This document shows, piece by piece, positions 7,686-16,830 of a stretch of DNA of 64,000 nt. Under the pieces are notes generated by a model. The model made no database searches. It saw nothing but the letters and a program-made list of their open reading frames with translations, and was not told where the DNA came from. Within the stretch, counting starts at the first letter, position 1, and the number at the start of each line of letters is the position of its first letter. The position numbers and the translations under genes were made by a program. This DNA is from Janthinobacterium sp. ROICE36 (GTDB taxonomy: Bacteria; Pseudomonadota; Gammaproteobacteria; Burkholderiales; Burkholderiaceae_D): contig NZ_PEBS01000003.1 of assembly GCF_002869965.1 (NCBI RefSeq), positions 83,187 to 147,186 of the forward strand, in the 5' to 3' direction.

Positions 7686-10367
7686 TTAACGGTTGGCGGC
7701 GATGGCGGCCAGCTGCTGGGTTAAATAGGTTTGCGTGCTCTGTAATTTGTTCAGGGATACGTCCAGGCGCGAGTACTGGGCGCGGTAGCGCGCTTCGATG
7801 TCGTTCAGTTTTTCGCTGAACTTGTCGCGCTGCGCCGCCACCGACTTGATGCTGTCGTTGATGCCTTTGGACTTGTTGGTGAGCATGCCGTCCGTACCCA
7901 GGAAGGAAGTGGCCAGGTTGTTCAACTGATAAGCATAGCCTTGCGAGAAACTAACCGTGCCGCGCGAGCCGACAACGCCGCCGGTCACGTCAATTTTCAA
8001 GCCTTCCGCTGGCGAACCGGGTGCACCCGTCAGGCTCTGGCCGGAGCCGACCACAGGTTGCCCGCCCAGGGTGCCAGCCACGTCGGCGCCCTTGACGGGT
8101 TTGGCTGTGCCAAACAGACTCTCTATACCGGTCCCCGTGCCGTTGCTCAAGGCCAAATTCGATACCGAACCATAGCGGCTAGACACCAGGACCAGTTTGC
8201 CGGTACCGTCGATCGAAGCGGAGACCGTCGAGCCATTGTCTGAAAAAGCCTTCACGCCGTTGATCGACGATTGCATCAGCGATGCCATCTGCGCCGGCGT
8301 ATAGGTGCCCGCCGGTATCGTCACCTGGGCCGTATTCTTGGCCGCCGAAGGGTCGGTATCGTTGAGGGTGACATTCCAGGTGGTGTCGCTGGCAATCGTG
8401 GTGCTGGCTGCCAACACGCCATCGGACGTGAGCGAACCCTGGCTAGCCATGGTGGTGATGGTCAGGTCATAGGTGCCTGGCTTGGTGGCGGCCGTCGAAC
8501 TGGTGAAGGCCACGTTGCTGTCGCTGGCCTTGCCGATGGCTGAAAACAGGCCGGCGATATCATTGAAATTTGCACTGATCGCCTTGTCAAGCTTGCTGCT
8601 ATCCAGGGCCAGGCTGCCATCTTTTTGGAAGGAGATACCCACCTGACTCAGATTGCTCATGCCGCTGCTCAAGCCGGTAATCGGCGCGCCCAGCTGCCGG
8701 CGCAGCTGGCTCTGGATCGATTGGACGGTCGAGTCGCCCAGCAATACGCCACCCGTCTTGGTGTCGGGATTGAAGGCTGTCATCTTGCCGATCGAGGTGT
8801 TCAATTCATTGTAGGCTTTGACGAAGGCGGTGATGCTGGTCTTCACCGTCGAGGTATCCTTGGCCACCGACAGGCTGGACGTGCCTATCTTGGTGATGCC
8901 CAAGGTGACGCCTTCGATCGCTGTATCGACGTTGTTCGAGCTGCTGGTGATGGCAATGCCGTTGACGCTGAAGTTGGTGTTTTGCGCCGCGCTGTTCTGC
9001 TTCAGGTTCTGCGTGCCGGAAGCATCGTAGGACAGCAGACCGTTCAAGGCGCTGTCGGCCGGCTGGCCATCGCTGCCGCTGAGCGAAATCTTCATGGCCG
9101 AATTGGCACCCGTCTTGGTCGAACTGAGCACCAGGTGATACGGCTTGTCGCTACCGTCGGACACGATGCTGGCGGTGACGCCCAGGCCCGCGTTATTGAT
9201 GGCATCGCGTATGCCTTGCAAGCTGTTGTTGGTGGCGTCGATCACCACCGAGCCTGTCGCCTGCGTGCCATCCTGGGTGAAGTTCGTGTTCATGTAGCTG
9301 CCGCCCGTGCCTGCTGTCAGTCCTGCTGCTGCAGGGTTGCTGCCGGCGACGACGATGGGGCTGGCATTGCCCGAGGCCAGGGTGATCGAACTGGCAAGCG
9401 TGACATTCGAACCATCGTTGGTGGCATTGGCGGCGTGTCCGATGCCGCCCATGACACTGCCTGTGACCACTTCTTCGATGTTAAGGTTGGAACCATCGGC
9501 ACGCGTAAATTGCAAGGTGCCGTCTGCCGCCTTGCCAGTGACGGTGATATTCGCCGCCGCCAGCGCATTCGAGACGGCATTCGGACCGGTAAGTGTCGTG
9601 TCGAGCGAGGCGGCCGTGATGCCGCTGCCTGCGGCGACGCTGTTACCCTGGGTCACGATCTCGATGCCGCCAACCGACAGCGTATAGGTACCGTCCGCAC
9701 CGGTGGCGATATTGCCGAAGCCGCTGAACATGGAGGCGTTGCTGGCCGTTGGCTGGGCCGTGGCGGTCACGCCCGTGGTGCTGCTCTTGGCGTTGATGGC
9801 GTCCGCCAGCGCGCGTGCGCTCTTGGTGCTGGCATCCGTCGGAATGGCCGTGCCGTTCATGATCAGCGAGCCGTTGCTCACGCCCGTGAGCAGGGTGCTG
9901 CCGCCCAGTGCCGTGCCCGTTACACCAAAAGTGCCGCCGGCGAGCGAGCCCAGCTGAAAGGAAACCGTGGTCTTGGCGCCGCTGCCGATAGTCGACAGCT
10001 TGCTGGCCATGCCGCCCGATGTCAGCGTCTGCGCCTGCGCCAGCTGGGAAACGTTGATGTTGTAGCTGCCGGCGACGGCCTTGGCACCGGCACTGGCCGA
10101 GAACACCAGCGGATCGGACGGCGTGGCGCTGACGGCGCGGAAGTTGCTCGAATTGGTCAGCGCCGACAATGAGCCCTGGAAAGTACTGACGGCGCCGCTC
10201 AGAGCGCCCAGGGCGCTGAGCTTGGCCTGGTAGGAGGCCGTCTTCTTGTCAAAAGTACCTAGCGGCGCCGCTTCCGCGGTCATCAGCTTGTCGATGATGG
10301 CGCCCACGTCCAGGCCGCTGGCGCCGGCGCCGATGCCAACGGATGATAATGTAGGGGTAATGGCCAC
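7686..10367 (-). CDS. fliD: Flagellar filament cap protein FliD, unusually long
   Basis: Filament-capping protein that folds and inserts flagellin at the tip and often contacts surfaces. N-terminal domain: GASGLDVGAIIDKLMTAEAAP. C-terminal domain: ARYRAQYSRLDVSLNKLQS and YLTQQLAAIAANR. At 893 residues it is much longer than the roughly 450-500 of the well-known homologues. The extra length is a Gly/Ser/Thr/Ala-rich middle with repeated flagellin-like hypervariable stretches. The start is GTG at 10367, six bases after AGGAGC. It is preceded by a strong sigma-28-type site. Confidence 0.93.
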   Translation of the reverse strand: MAITPTLSSVGIGAGASGLDVGAIIDKLMTAEAAPLGTFDKKTASYQAKLSALGALSGAVSTFQGSLSALTNSSNFRAVSATPSDPLVFSASAGAKAVAGSYNINVSQLAQAQTLTSGGMASKLSTIGSGAKTTVSFQLGSLAGGTFGVTGTALGGSTLLTGVSNGSLIMNGTAIPTDASTKSARALADAINAKSSTTGVTATAQPTASNASMFSGFGNIATGADGTYTLSVGGIEIVTQGNSVAAGSGITAASLDTTLTGPNAVSNALAAANITVTGKAADGTLQFTRADGSNLNIEEVVTGSVMGGIGHAANATNDGSNVTLASSITLASGNASPIVVAGSNPAAAGLTAGTGGSYMNTNFTQDGTQATGSVVIDATNNSLQGIRDAINNAGLGVTASIVSDGSDKPYHLVLSSTKTGANSAMKISLSGSDGQPADSALNGLLSYDASGTQNLKQNSAAQNTNFSVNGIAITSSSNNVDTAIEGVTLGITKIGTSSLSVAKDTSTVKTSITAFVKAYNELNTSIGKMTAFNPDTKTGGVLLGDSTVQSIQSQLRRQLGAPITGLSSGMSNLSQVGISFQKDGSLALDSSKLDKAISANFNDIAGLFSAIGKASDSNVAFTSSTAATKPGTYDLTITTMASQGSLTSDGVLAASTTIASDTTWNVTLNDTDPSAAKNTAQVTIPAGTYTPAQMASLMQSSINGVKAFSDNGSTVSASIDGTGKLVLVSSRYGSVSNLALSNGTGTGIESLFGTAKPVKGADVAGTLGGQPVVGSGQSLTGAPGSPAEGLKIDVTGGVVGSRGTVSFSQGYAYQLNNLATSFLGTDGMLTNKSKGINDSIKSVAAQRDKFSEKLNDIEARYRAQYSRLDVSLNKLQSTQTYLTQQLAAIAANR

Positions 10368-10400
10368 GGAATGCTCCTAGGAAAACGCTAATATAAGCTG

Positions 10401-10427
10401 TTATCGGCAGAATCAATCAGGACTTGA
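10401..10427 (-). promoter_or_regulatory. Sigma-28 (FliA) promoter of fliD
   Basis: Reading the minus strand: TCAA, 15 bases, GCCGATAA. The -10 element (10408-10401) matches the GCCGATAA consensus in full and the spacing is the classical 15 bases. It sits 34-60 bases upstream of the fliD start and should drive fliD-fliS-fliT and onwards. Confidence 0.75.
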
Positions 10428-10499
10428 GAGGGGGATTTACCGCGCTGTTTTCAGCGGGAGCAGAAAAATGGAGGAGTGACAGGAAACTGTTGCTCAATT

Positions 10500-10544
10500 T
10501 TTAATAAAAAGACGGGGCTGGATAGCCAGGCTATCGTACCCCGT
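10500..10544 (-). terminator. Rho-independent terminator after flaG
   Basis: A nested hairpin with outer stem ACGGGG/CCCCGT (10512-10517 with 10539-10544) and inner arm GATAGC/GCTATC. On the minus strand it is followed by TTTTTATTAAAAATT. It would end transcripts of flaG before fliD. Confidence 0.7.
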
Positions 10545-10598
10545 GGTCATGCCAATGCATACTGTCACGATGCTGCAAGTCCGTGTGCAACGCCATCG

Positions 10599-10970
10599 TT
10601 ATGCGCTTTGACTGATCAGCGAGCCTTTGGTGGAGTCAAAGGTCTTGGCCAGTTCCAAGGCTTCCCTGGTGGGTATCTGGCGCAGTACTTCCTTTGTTTC
10701 CTGGTCGATGACCTTCACCACCGTGCGCTGACTGTCTTCATCGATGGAAAACTCCAGGCCTTGCGTCTTCATTTGCGACGATTGGTTCAGCGCCGATACC
10801 GCCTTGTTCAACTGCTCCCGGCTGGGTTCCTTGCCGGCTTGCTGTGGCGCAACCGTGCTGTTCTCCGTGGCAGCCCGTGGCGCTGCCGGGCGCGCTGCCG
10901 ACGTGTCCGCAGACACATAACTCTTGTCCATCCTGGCCGCGGAGGCGGCCGCTATCGTGTCGATAGTCAT
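10599..10970 (-). CDS. flaG: FlaG family flagellar protein
   Basis: Small protein (123 residues) encoded between flagellin and cap genes in many polar flagellates; in pseudomonads and vibrios it influences filament length. The C-terminal half carries the FlaG pattern LEFSIDEDSQRTVVKVIDQE followed by EVLRQIPTREALELAK. The N-terminal half is Ala/Pro-rich and variable. ATG is preceded by AGGAGAG. It is separated from fliC by a hairpin and from fliD by its own terminator and a new promoter. Confidence 0.9.
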   Translation of the reverse strand: MTIDTIAAASAARMDKSYVSADTSAARPAAPRAATENSTVAPQQAGKEPSREQLNKAVSALNQSSQMKTQGLEFSIDEDSQRTVVKVIDQETKEVLRQIPTREALELAKTFDSTKGSLISQSA

Positions 10971-10983
10971 GGTGCTCTCCTAG

Positions 10984-11017
10984 TGAAAATTCCCCTGCCA
11001 AAAAAATCCGGCAGGGG
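10984..11017 (-). terminator. Terminator after fliC
   Basis: CCCCTGCC and GGCAGGGG (10992-10999 with 11010-11017) pair to an 8-bp GC-rich stem. Downstream on the minus strand is a short AATTTTCAC tract, and the loop itself contains seven T. Placed 38 bases after the fliC stop, it probably limits read-through into flaG. Confidence 0.6.
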
Positions 11018-11054
11018 AATCAGAGTCCTACGCTGTTGCCTGGCTAATCGGAGA

Positions 11055-12518
11055 TTAGCCGCGCAGCAGGCTCAGGACACCGTTTGGCAGCGAGTTTGCT
11101 TGCGCCAGCATGGCCGTACCAGCTTGTTGCAGGATCTGGCCACGGGTCAGGCTGGCCGTTTCCGAGGCGAAGTCCGTATCGACGATGCGGCTGCGCGATG
11201 CGGACAGGTTTTCCGTCGTCGATTGCAAGTTGGAGATCGCCGACGAGAAGCGCGATTGCAAGGCGCCGTACTGGGCGCGTTGGCCGTTCACCGTTGCCAG
11301 TGCTGCATCGGCAATTTTCAGTGCCAACTGGGCGCCGTCAAACGAAGTCACGTCCAGTGAAGCTACCGATTTCAAGTCCGATGTCTTGTTCGTGGCTTTC
11401 AAGCCCGACGTGTCGGTGATGGCAAAGCTGCCTGGCGCATCGTAGGTAACGGTGCCGTTGGCGACGGCGACCGCGTTAAGGGCCTTTGCGTCAAACGCGG
11501 AACCTGTCAAGGTTTTGTCCGCCTTGTAGGAATCGATATTGAAGACGGTGTTGCCAGCAGCTGCCGTGTTTTTGATGGCAATGTCGGCGCCGTCGGCATG
11601 CGTCAGTTTCATGCTGCTGGTCGATGAATCGTATTCTGCGGTGACGCCGGTTTTCGACGTTTGCGCATTGATTGCATTGATGCCTGCTGCATAGTCGGAA
11701 GCTGACTGGCCGGCGCCCACCGAAAAGGAAATCTGTGCTTCTTTGCCAGTGGCAGTATTGTCGCCCACGAGGGTGAACGAATAGGCTTCGGTGGAGCCGA
11801 GTTTCAGGCTGGTGGCGGTCTTGGCCGTTGCCGTCACGCCCGTATCGGCGCTTACCTTGTTGACGCTGGCGGCGATGGTTTGCGCGCTGTCGTTGGCTTT
11901 GGTGGTGACAGTGGAGGTGCCGCGTGCGCCGGCGACGATCACCGATCCAGCCGTTGCCGTTGCCGAGGTGGCGAGGACGGCGGTCGCATCATTTTGCACG
12001 CGATTATTGCCGTAGGTGCTAGTCAGGAAGTTCGCGCCGCTGGCGGAAATCAGCTGATTGGCATCTGCGCCGACTTGGAAGTTGGCCGTGCCCATGGTGC
12101 CATCCAGCAGCGCCTGGCCGTTGAACGAGGTCGTGGTGGCGATGCGGTTCAGTTCCGAACCCAGTTGGCCTACCTCGGTTTGCAGCGCCTGGCGGTCGCT
12201 CGACGAGTTCGTCGAGTTCGACGATTGCACTGCCAGTTCGCGGATACGTTGCAGGATGTCGCCCGAGCTTGCCAACGCGCCTTCAGCCGTTTGCGCCAGC
12301 GAAACGCCGTCGTTTGCATTGCGGGTGGCTTGGGTCATGCCGCGAATTTGCGACGTCATGCGGTCGGAAATCGCCAGACCAGCAGCATCATCCTTGGCGC
12401 TGTTGATACGCAGGCCGGAGGACAAGCGTTGCAGCGAGGTGGCCAGGGACGATTGCGAAGTCGACAGGTTGCGTTGCGAATTCAGGGACGAGATGTTGGT
12501 ATTAATTACTGCAGCCAT
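11055..12518 (-). CDS. fliC: Flagellin
   Basis: Filament subunit, exported by the flagellar type III system and polymerised under FliD. The conserved N-terminal D0/D1 region begins [19 protein letters not shown] and contains [20 protein letters not shown]. The C-terminal D0/D1 region ends [19 protein letters not shown] with VLSLLRG. The middle (about residues 175-400) is Thr/Ser/Ala-rich, giving 487 residues, a medium-to-long flagellin. ATG has a GGAGAAA ribosome site. Upstream is a sigma-28-like site. Confidence 0.97.
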   Translation of the reverse strand: MAAVINTNISSLNSQRNLSTSQSSLATSLQRLSSGLRINSAKDDAAGLAISDRMTSQIRGMTQATRNANDGVSLAQTAEGALASSGDILQRIRELAVQSSNSTNSSSDRQALQTEVGQLGSELNRIATTTSFNGQALLDGTMGTANFQVGADANQLISASGANFLTSTYGNNRVQNDATAVLATSATATAGSVIVAGARGTSTVTTKANDSAQTIAASVNKVSADTGVTATAKTATSLKLGSTEAYSFTLVGDNTATGKEAQISFSVGAGQSASDYAAGINAINAQTSKTGVTAEYDSSTSSMKLTHADGADIAIKNTAAAGNTVFNIDSYKADKTLTGSAFDAKALNAVAVANGTVTYDAPGSFAITDTSGLKATNKTSDLKSVASLDVTSFDGAQLALKIADAALATVNGQRAQYGALQSRFSSAISNLQSTTENLSASRSRIVDTDFASETASLTRGQILQQAGTAMLAQANSLPNGVLSLLRG

Positions 12519-12634
12519 GATGTTTCTCCAGACAGATACTACATTGCGCTATGTGCTAGTCACTTTGGCCTGCCCCGCTGTTCCGGGACAATCAAGCCGC
12601 TGTTATTTAGGGTAACGGTTGCTCTGCGGGAAAA

Positions 12635-12661
12635 TTTATGGCGGAAAGTGCTTTAAATTTT
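12635..12661 (-). promoter_or_regulatory. Sigma-28-like promoter of fliC
   Basis: On the minus strand AAAA, 15 bases, GCCATAAA. The -10 element differs from GCCGATAA around the central positions and the -35 is AAAA rather than TAAA, but spacing and A/T setting fit. It would give a leader of roughly 110 bases before the fliC start. Confidence 0.5.
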
Positions 12662-12804
12662 AATTTTTAGCCCTTCAGTTTGTGCAAGACGGCGCGCTAA
12701 ACGGCATGATTTTGGGAAACTTGAGGGTGAAAACAGTTTTATTTTCATATCGCGTGGATGCTGGCGAAGTGCAGGAAGGAGAGTGATTGTTGTTGTTTTG
12801 AAAT

Positions 12805-12839
12805 GAAAAATGCCGTCCGGCTGGGCAGCGGGACGGCAT
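12805..12839 (-). terminator. Terminator after the diguanylate cyclase gene
   Basis: ATGCCGTCC and GGACGGCAT (12810-12818 with 12831-12839) form a 9-bp stem. On the minus strand the hairpin is followed by TTTTTCATTTC. It lies 20 bases beyond the stop of the GGDEF gene. Confidence 0.7.
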
Positions 12840-12858
12840 ATCATGCAGCGGGCCGGGC

Positions 12859-14502
12859 TCAGTCCGCCACCACCACGCGATTCTTGCCCGTCTGCTTGGC
12901 CTGGTACATGGCGCGGTCGGCGCGCTTGACCAGCTCGGCCTGGTCTTCGTTGGGCAGGCGCAGGGCCACGCCGGCGGAAAAGGTGATCAGCACTTTTTCG
13001 TTGTCGTGCAGGAAGAAATGCCGGGTCAGTTCGCGCTGCAAGCGCGTCATGGTCGACGCGGCCGCTTCGACCGTGGTTTCCGGCAGCAAGATGAGAAATT
13101 CCTCGCCGCCGAAGCGGGCGATGACGTCCATCGAGCGCAGGGTTTCCTTGACGATCTTCACCAGGTGTTTCAAGGCGGCATCGCCAGCCAGGTGGCCATA
13201 CGTGTCGTTCAGGCGCTTGAAATCGTCCAGGTCCAGCATGGCGATGCACAGCGGGGTGCCGCGGCGGTCGGAGCGGGCCGTCTCGCGCTCGAACACATCG
13301 TCCAGGCCACGGCGGTTCAGGCTGCCTGTCAACTGGTCTTCCCGCACCAGTTCGCTCATATGCTGGAGCTTCGCTTCCAGGGTGTGGATGCGCTGTTCCG
13401 CATCCTGTACTTCCTGGCGCGCCAGCACCATTTTGTCGCGTGCGCGCAGGGCTTCGTTCTGCACCATGCGCGTTTCGCGCAAAACTTCGTCGAGAACGCT
13501 GTTCAATTCGCTGATATTTTCCGCCTGGCTGATCTTTTCCGAATAGCCGCCGATCTTTTCATGGAAGTCGCCCGTGCTGGCCGCCACTTGCCCCAGGCGG
13601 TCGATGAAGGTCATCATCATGTTCTTCACCGTCAGCTTGACGTCGGACAGGCTGTGCTTGAGCTGGCTCTGCTTGTAGATGACTTCCTTCAGGCTGCGCG
13701 TGGCGTCTTCCAGCGCGCGCTGGTCGAGCGGGCCGGCGATCAGGTTTTGCACGGCATCGACCTGGCCGCGCAGCCAGCTGTCGTCGTCGAGCAATTGGCT
13801 GACGTTGTCCAGCAACAACTTGAACAGGCGCAGCAGCAATTCCTGCTGTTCGGCCGTGTCGCCGCTTTTGAGTTCGATCTGGTAGCACAGCTGCTTCAGG
13901 CGCAGCGCCGCTTCGTTCAGCGCCTCTTCCGTGTGCGCCAGTTTGATGGCCGCGCCCAGGGATTCGGCTTCTTCTACCAGCGCGGGCGTGCCCGTCAGCA
14001 AGGTGGCGACGGCAAAGCCCAGGGTGCGGCTGAGCAATTCACGCAGGGTGCGCGTCTGTTCGCCGTCCGGCAGGGGCGGCAATTCGATGCCGCCGCCTTT
14101 CTTGACCTGTTTTTCCGCCAGTTGCGCCAAGGTGCGCGCATAGCTGTCCCAGTCGCGCGCTTTGAGGGCGCGCTGGAAGCGTCGGCCAAAGTCGCCCAGT
14201 TCGCCCGCCGATTCGCTCATCTTGGCGGCAAATTGCGTCAGGACGTTTTCCGCGCCGCTCTCCGTGGGAGCGCTGGCGGCCAGCACGGCAGCCGGGGTGG
14301 CAGGCGTATCGTCCGGTTCGCTGATGCCGGCGATTTCATTGTAGATATCGCGGTAGGCGCTCGGCGTGGGGGCGATGCGGCGCGTGGCCAGGCGTCGAAA
14401 CGCTTCGCGGGCGATATCGGCCGGATTCATCGCCGCAGCGGCGGCGGTAGTCGTGGTGCCAGCGGGCGCGCTTGCTGGTGGAGTTGGCAATTTACTGGAC
14501 AT
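12859..14502 (-). CDS. Soluble diguanylate cyclase (GGEEF)
   Basis: Predicted to make cyclic di-GMP from two GTP. The C-terminal GGDEF domain is intact: the signature GGEEF is at residues 465-469, preceded by DDFKRLNDTYGHLAGDAALK. The N-terminal 370 residues are alpha-helical, with long coiled-coil-like stretches (EVQDAEQRIHTLEAKLQHMS), and have no membrane segment, so the enzyme is cytoplasmic. It probably receives its signal through the helical region. It is encoded alone between the flagellin gene and a two-component operon and is flanked by its own promoter and terminator, which suggests a motility/biofilm switch; that role is inferred. Confidence 0.9.
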   Translation of the reverse strand: MSSKLPTPPASAPAGTTTTAAAAAMNPADIAREAFRRLATRRIAPTPSAYRDIYNEIAGISEPDDTPATPAAVLAASAPTESGAENVLTQFAAKMSESAGELGDFGRRFQRALKARDWDSYARTLAQLAEKQVKKGGGIELPPLPDGEQTRTLRELLSRTLGFAVATLLTGTPALVEEAESLGAAIKLAHTEEALNEAALRLKQLCYQIELKSGDTAEQQELLLRLFKLLLDNVSQLLDDDSWLRGQVDAVQNLIAGPLDQRALEDATRSLKEVIYKQSQLKHSLSDVKLTVKNMMMTFIDRLGQVAASTGDFHEKIGGYSEKISQAENISELNSVLDEVLRETRMVQNEALRARDKMVLARQEVQDAEQRIHTLEAKLQHMSELVREDQLTGSLNRRGLDDVFERETARSDRRGTPLCIAMLDLDDFKRLNDTYGHLAGDAALKHLVKIVKETLRSMDVIARFGGEEFLILLPETTVEAAASTMTRLQRELTRHFFLHDNEKVLITFSAGVALRLPNEDQAELVKRADRAMYQAKQTGKNRVVVAD

Positions 14503-14530
14503 GTAGGCGCAGCCTTTTCAGATATTTCTC

Positions 14531-14558
14531 ATTATCCCCATGATAGGCGAGTTGGCAA
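14531..14558 (-). promoter_or_regulatory. Candidate promoter of the diguanylate cyclase gene
   Basis: On the minus strand TTGCCA, 16 bases, GATAAT, located 29-56 bases upstream of the start codon. Both elements are fair sigma-70 matches. This is the only such pair found in the 129-base gap. Confidence 0.4.
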
Positions 14559-14631
14559 AGAACTTATTGTGCGAGAAGCAAGGAGAAGTCCTGTCAATTC
14601 GCCCGATGCCAGCGGGCATGCCGTTTTGTAG

Positions 14632-15279
14632 TCAATCCACCAGCTGGTTGCGGATGGCGTAATGCGTCAATTCGGCGCTGTTCTTGAGTTTCATCTTGAC
14701 CAGCAAGCGGGCGCGGTATTCGCTGACGGTTTTCACGGATAATTTGAGCTCTTCGGCGATGGCGCCCACCGCCTTGCCCGAGGCGATCATGACCAGGGTC
14801 TGGTATTCGCGGTCCGACAAGGTGTCGTGCAAGGCCGTTTCGTGGTCTTCGCCCACCGTGCTGGCCAGTTCCTGCGCCAGCGAGGCGCTGATGTATTTCA
14901 AGCCTTGCGCCACCTGGCGGATGGCCGTGACCAGTTCGCGCGGGGCACTCTGTTTCGTCAGGTAGCCGGCCGCGCCCGCCTTGAGCGAACGGATGGCGTA
15001 CTGGTCTTCGCGGTGCATGGAGAGCATCAGCACGGCCAGTTCCGGCTTTTCCTTCTTGATCTGCTTGAGCACCTCGATGCCGCTGCGGTCGGGCAGGGAG
15101 ATGTCGAGCAGCAACACCTGGCATTTCGAGCCGCGGAACAGTTTGATGGCGTCGTGGCCATTTTCAGCCTCGCCGGCAACGATGATGTCCTTCGTATCGG
15201 CGAGGATTTGTTTCAAGCCCTCGCGCACGATCGCGTGATCGTCGGCGATGAATACTCGGATGGTGGCTTTTTCTTTCAT
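14632..15279 (-). CDS. NarL/FixJ-type response regulator
   Basis: Transcriptional regulator of a two-component system. The N-terminal receiver (IRVFIADDHAIVREGLKQ) has the phospho-acceptor Asp59 in LLLDISLPD, a conserved Thr/Ser region and Lys in YLTKQSAP. The C-terminal LuxR-type helix-turn-helix is LSDREYQTLVMIASGKAVGA followed by ELKLSVKTVSEYRARL. ATG 15279 (215 residues) is preceded by AGGAAA; a GTG nine codons upstream is possible. It follows the PAS histidine kinase by about 30 bases and is its evident partner. Confidence 0.9.
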   Translation of the reverse strand: MKEKATIRVFIADDHAIVREGLKQILADTKDIIVAGEAENGHDAIKLFRGSKCQVLLLDISLPDRSGIEVLKQIKKEKPELAVLMLSMHREDQYAIRSLKAGAAGYLTKQSAPRELVTAIRQVAQGLKYISASLAQELASTVGEDHETALHDTLSDREYQTLVMIASGKAVGAIAEELKLSVKTVSEYRARLLVKMKLKNSAELTHYAIRNQLVD

Positions 15280-15309
15280 GACGACGTTGTTTCCTATCTT
15301 ATTCACCCA

Positions 15310-16830
15310 CTAGGCCGTGTCTGACGGCGGCCCGCTGTGCGCGGGCGCACTGGCTGCAGCCGCTATTATCGCCTCTCGCGCTGTGGTCAGCCGGATTTTT
15401 ATGCTCAGGATGGTGCCGCCGTCCGGTCCATCCGTCAGGCTCAGGGTGCCGCCCAGCGCGCTGGCGCGTTCGGCCATGCCGCGGATGCCGAACGATTGCG
15501 GCTTGGCGCGGTCGGACAGGCGCATGCCGACGCCATTGTCGGCGATCGACAGGCTGATATGCTGGCGCTGCCGGGCCAGGCGCACGGTCACCTTGCTCGC
15601 CTGCGCATGTTTGGCGATATTCGTCAGCGCTTCCTGGGCGATGCGGAACAGGCTGGTTGCCTGGTCCAGCTCCAGATCGATGTGCTGACAGTTCGAAATG
15701 AACTGGCATTCGATGCCGGCCTGGCGCGCGAATTCCTTCACCTGCCAGTCCAGCGCGGCAACCAGGCCCAGGTCCAGCATGGAAGGACGCAAGTCCAGCG
15801 AAATACGGTGTACGGCGTCGATGCTGCGGTCGACCAGGGCATCGACATAGTCGGCCTTTTCCTGCAACTGCGGGTCGTTCGGGGGCAGGCGGCGCGCCAG
15901 CATGGCCAGCGCCATCTTGATCGCCGTCAAATTGCCGCCCAGGTCATCGTGCAGTTCGCGCGCCAGACGCGTGCGTTCGTGTTCCTTGACCTTGTCGATA
16001 TGCGCCGTCAGTTCGGCCAGGCGGGCGCGCGACTGGCGCACTTCGATCTGTTCGAGCCGGCTTTCCGTGATATTCGTCATGATGCCTTCCCACTGCACCG
16101 TGCCGTCGGCCAGCGCGCGCGGCGTGGAGCGCAGGTTGATCCATTTGACGTCCTTCCAGGCATCGATCCAGATCCGGCCTTCCCAGTTCCAGCTCCACAA
16201 GGCCGTCTTTGAGGCCTGCATCGACTCGAGATACGAGGCGCGGTCGTCGGCCAGTATCAGCTGGTAGAACAGTTCCGGGCGCGCATGCAGCTGTGCCGGC
16301 TCCAAGCCCAGCAAGGCCTGGCAGCCATCGCTCAGGTAGGCAAAAGATGCCCGACCATCCGCATGCAGGCAGAACTGGTACACCAGGCCCGGCGTATTCG
16401 AGACGATGGCGTTGAAGCGCGACTGCACCTGCGCCAGGGCGGCGGCCGTCGCCTGCGGCGTGCGCAAGTCTTCGCCCTCGGCCAGGAGCAGGGCGCGCCC
16501 CTGGCGGCTGGCGCGCGACAGGTGCAGGCTGAGCGAATACCGGCTGCCATCGCGGCGGCGCTGCTGCACGTGCAGCAGGGCTTGCGCGCCGATGCTGTCG
16601 TCCAAAGTCGCCAGCACGGCGGCCAGCTGCTGCGCGTCGAGCTGCGGCGCCAGGGTGAAGGGCGTCATCGTCAGCAATTGCTTGCGTGCATATTGCAAGT
16701 TGTCGCAGGCGGCATCGTTGGCGTCCAGCAATTGCAAGCTGGCCGCGTCGTACAGGTAGATTTCCGGCGCCGCCGCGCGCATGGCGGGGGCCAGCCGGGG
16801 AGTGTCGTGCATGGAATGGCCTTTCTTCAT
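15310..16830 (-). CDS. Cytoplasmic PAS-domain sensor histidine kinase
   Basis: NarX/DegS-type histidine kinase (506 residues). Two PAS-like domains occupy roughly residues 20-130 and 145-275 (the second with WNWEGRIWIDAWKDVKWINL and a PAC-like end). A HisKA_3 dimerisation helix carries the phospho-acceptor His294 in RLARELHDDLGG, and a C-terminal HATPase has DNGVGM and GIRGMAERASALGG. No membrane segment is visible, so it senses an internal signal or depends on a partner. The start is ATG 16830, whose A overlaps the stop of the upstream membrane-protein gene (TGATG). The open frame continues far upstream but there reads antisense to other genes. Confidence 0.88.
   Translation of the reverse strand: MKKGHSMHDTPRLAPAMRAAAPEIYLYDAASLQLLDANDAACDNLQYARKQLLTMTPFTLAPQLDAQQLAAVLATLDDSIGAQALLHVQQRRRDGSRYSLSLHLSRASRQGRALLLAEGEDLRTPQATAAALAQVQSRFNAIVSNTPGLVYQFCLHADGRASFAYLSDGCQALLGLEPAQLHARPELFYQLILADDRASYLESMQASKTALWSWNWEGRIWIDAWKDVKWINLRSTPRALADGTVQWEGIMTNITESRLEQIEVRQSRARLAELTAHIDKVKEHERTRLARELHDDLGGNLTAIKMALAMLARRLPPNDPQLQEKADYVDALVDRSIDAVHRISLDLRPSMLDLGLVAALDWQVKEFARQAGIECQFISNCQHIDLELDQATSLFRIAQEALTNIAKHAQASKVTVRLARQRQHISLSIADNGVGMRLSDRAKPQSFGIRGMAERASALGGTLSLTDGPDGGTILSIKIRLTTAREAIIAAAASAPAHSGPPSDTA

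Larger units (their letters stand above)
12519..12858. other. Intergenic region between fliC and the diguanylate cyclase gene
   Basis: Three hundred and forty bases without a gene. It contains the fliC 5' leader, a sigma-28-like promoter (12635-12661), an AT-rich stretch around 12650-12680, and the terminator of the upstream diguanylate cyclase gene (12805-12839). Nothing else is recognised. Confidence 0.6.

Noticed and set aside
8625..10172. Long plus-strand open frame (515 codons) opposite fliD
   Set aside because: It is antisense to a clear FliD, has a composition biased by the opposite strand (His/Arg/Gly/Ala rich), and has no domain or ribosome site.
13006..14631. Plus-strand 541-codon frame opposite the diguanylate cyclase
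   Set aside because: Shadow of the GGDEF gene; Gln/Arg/Ala-rich with no motif.
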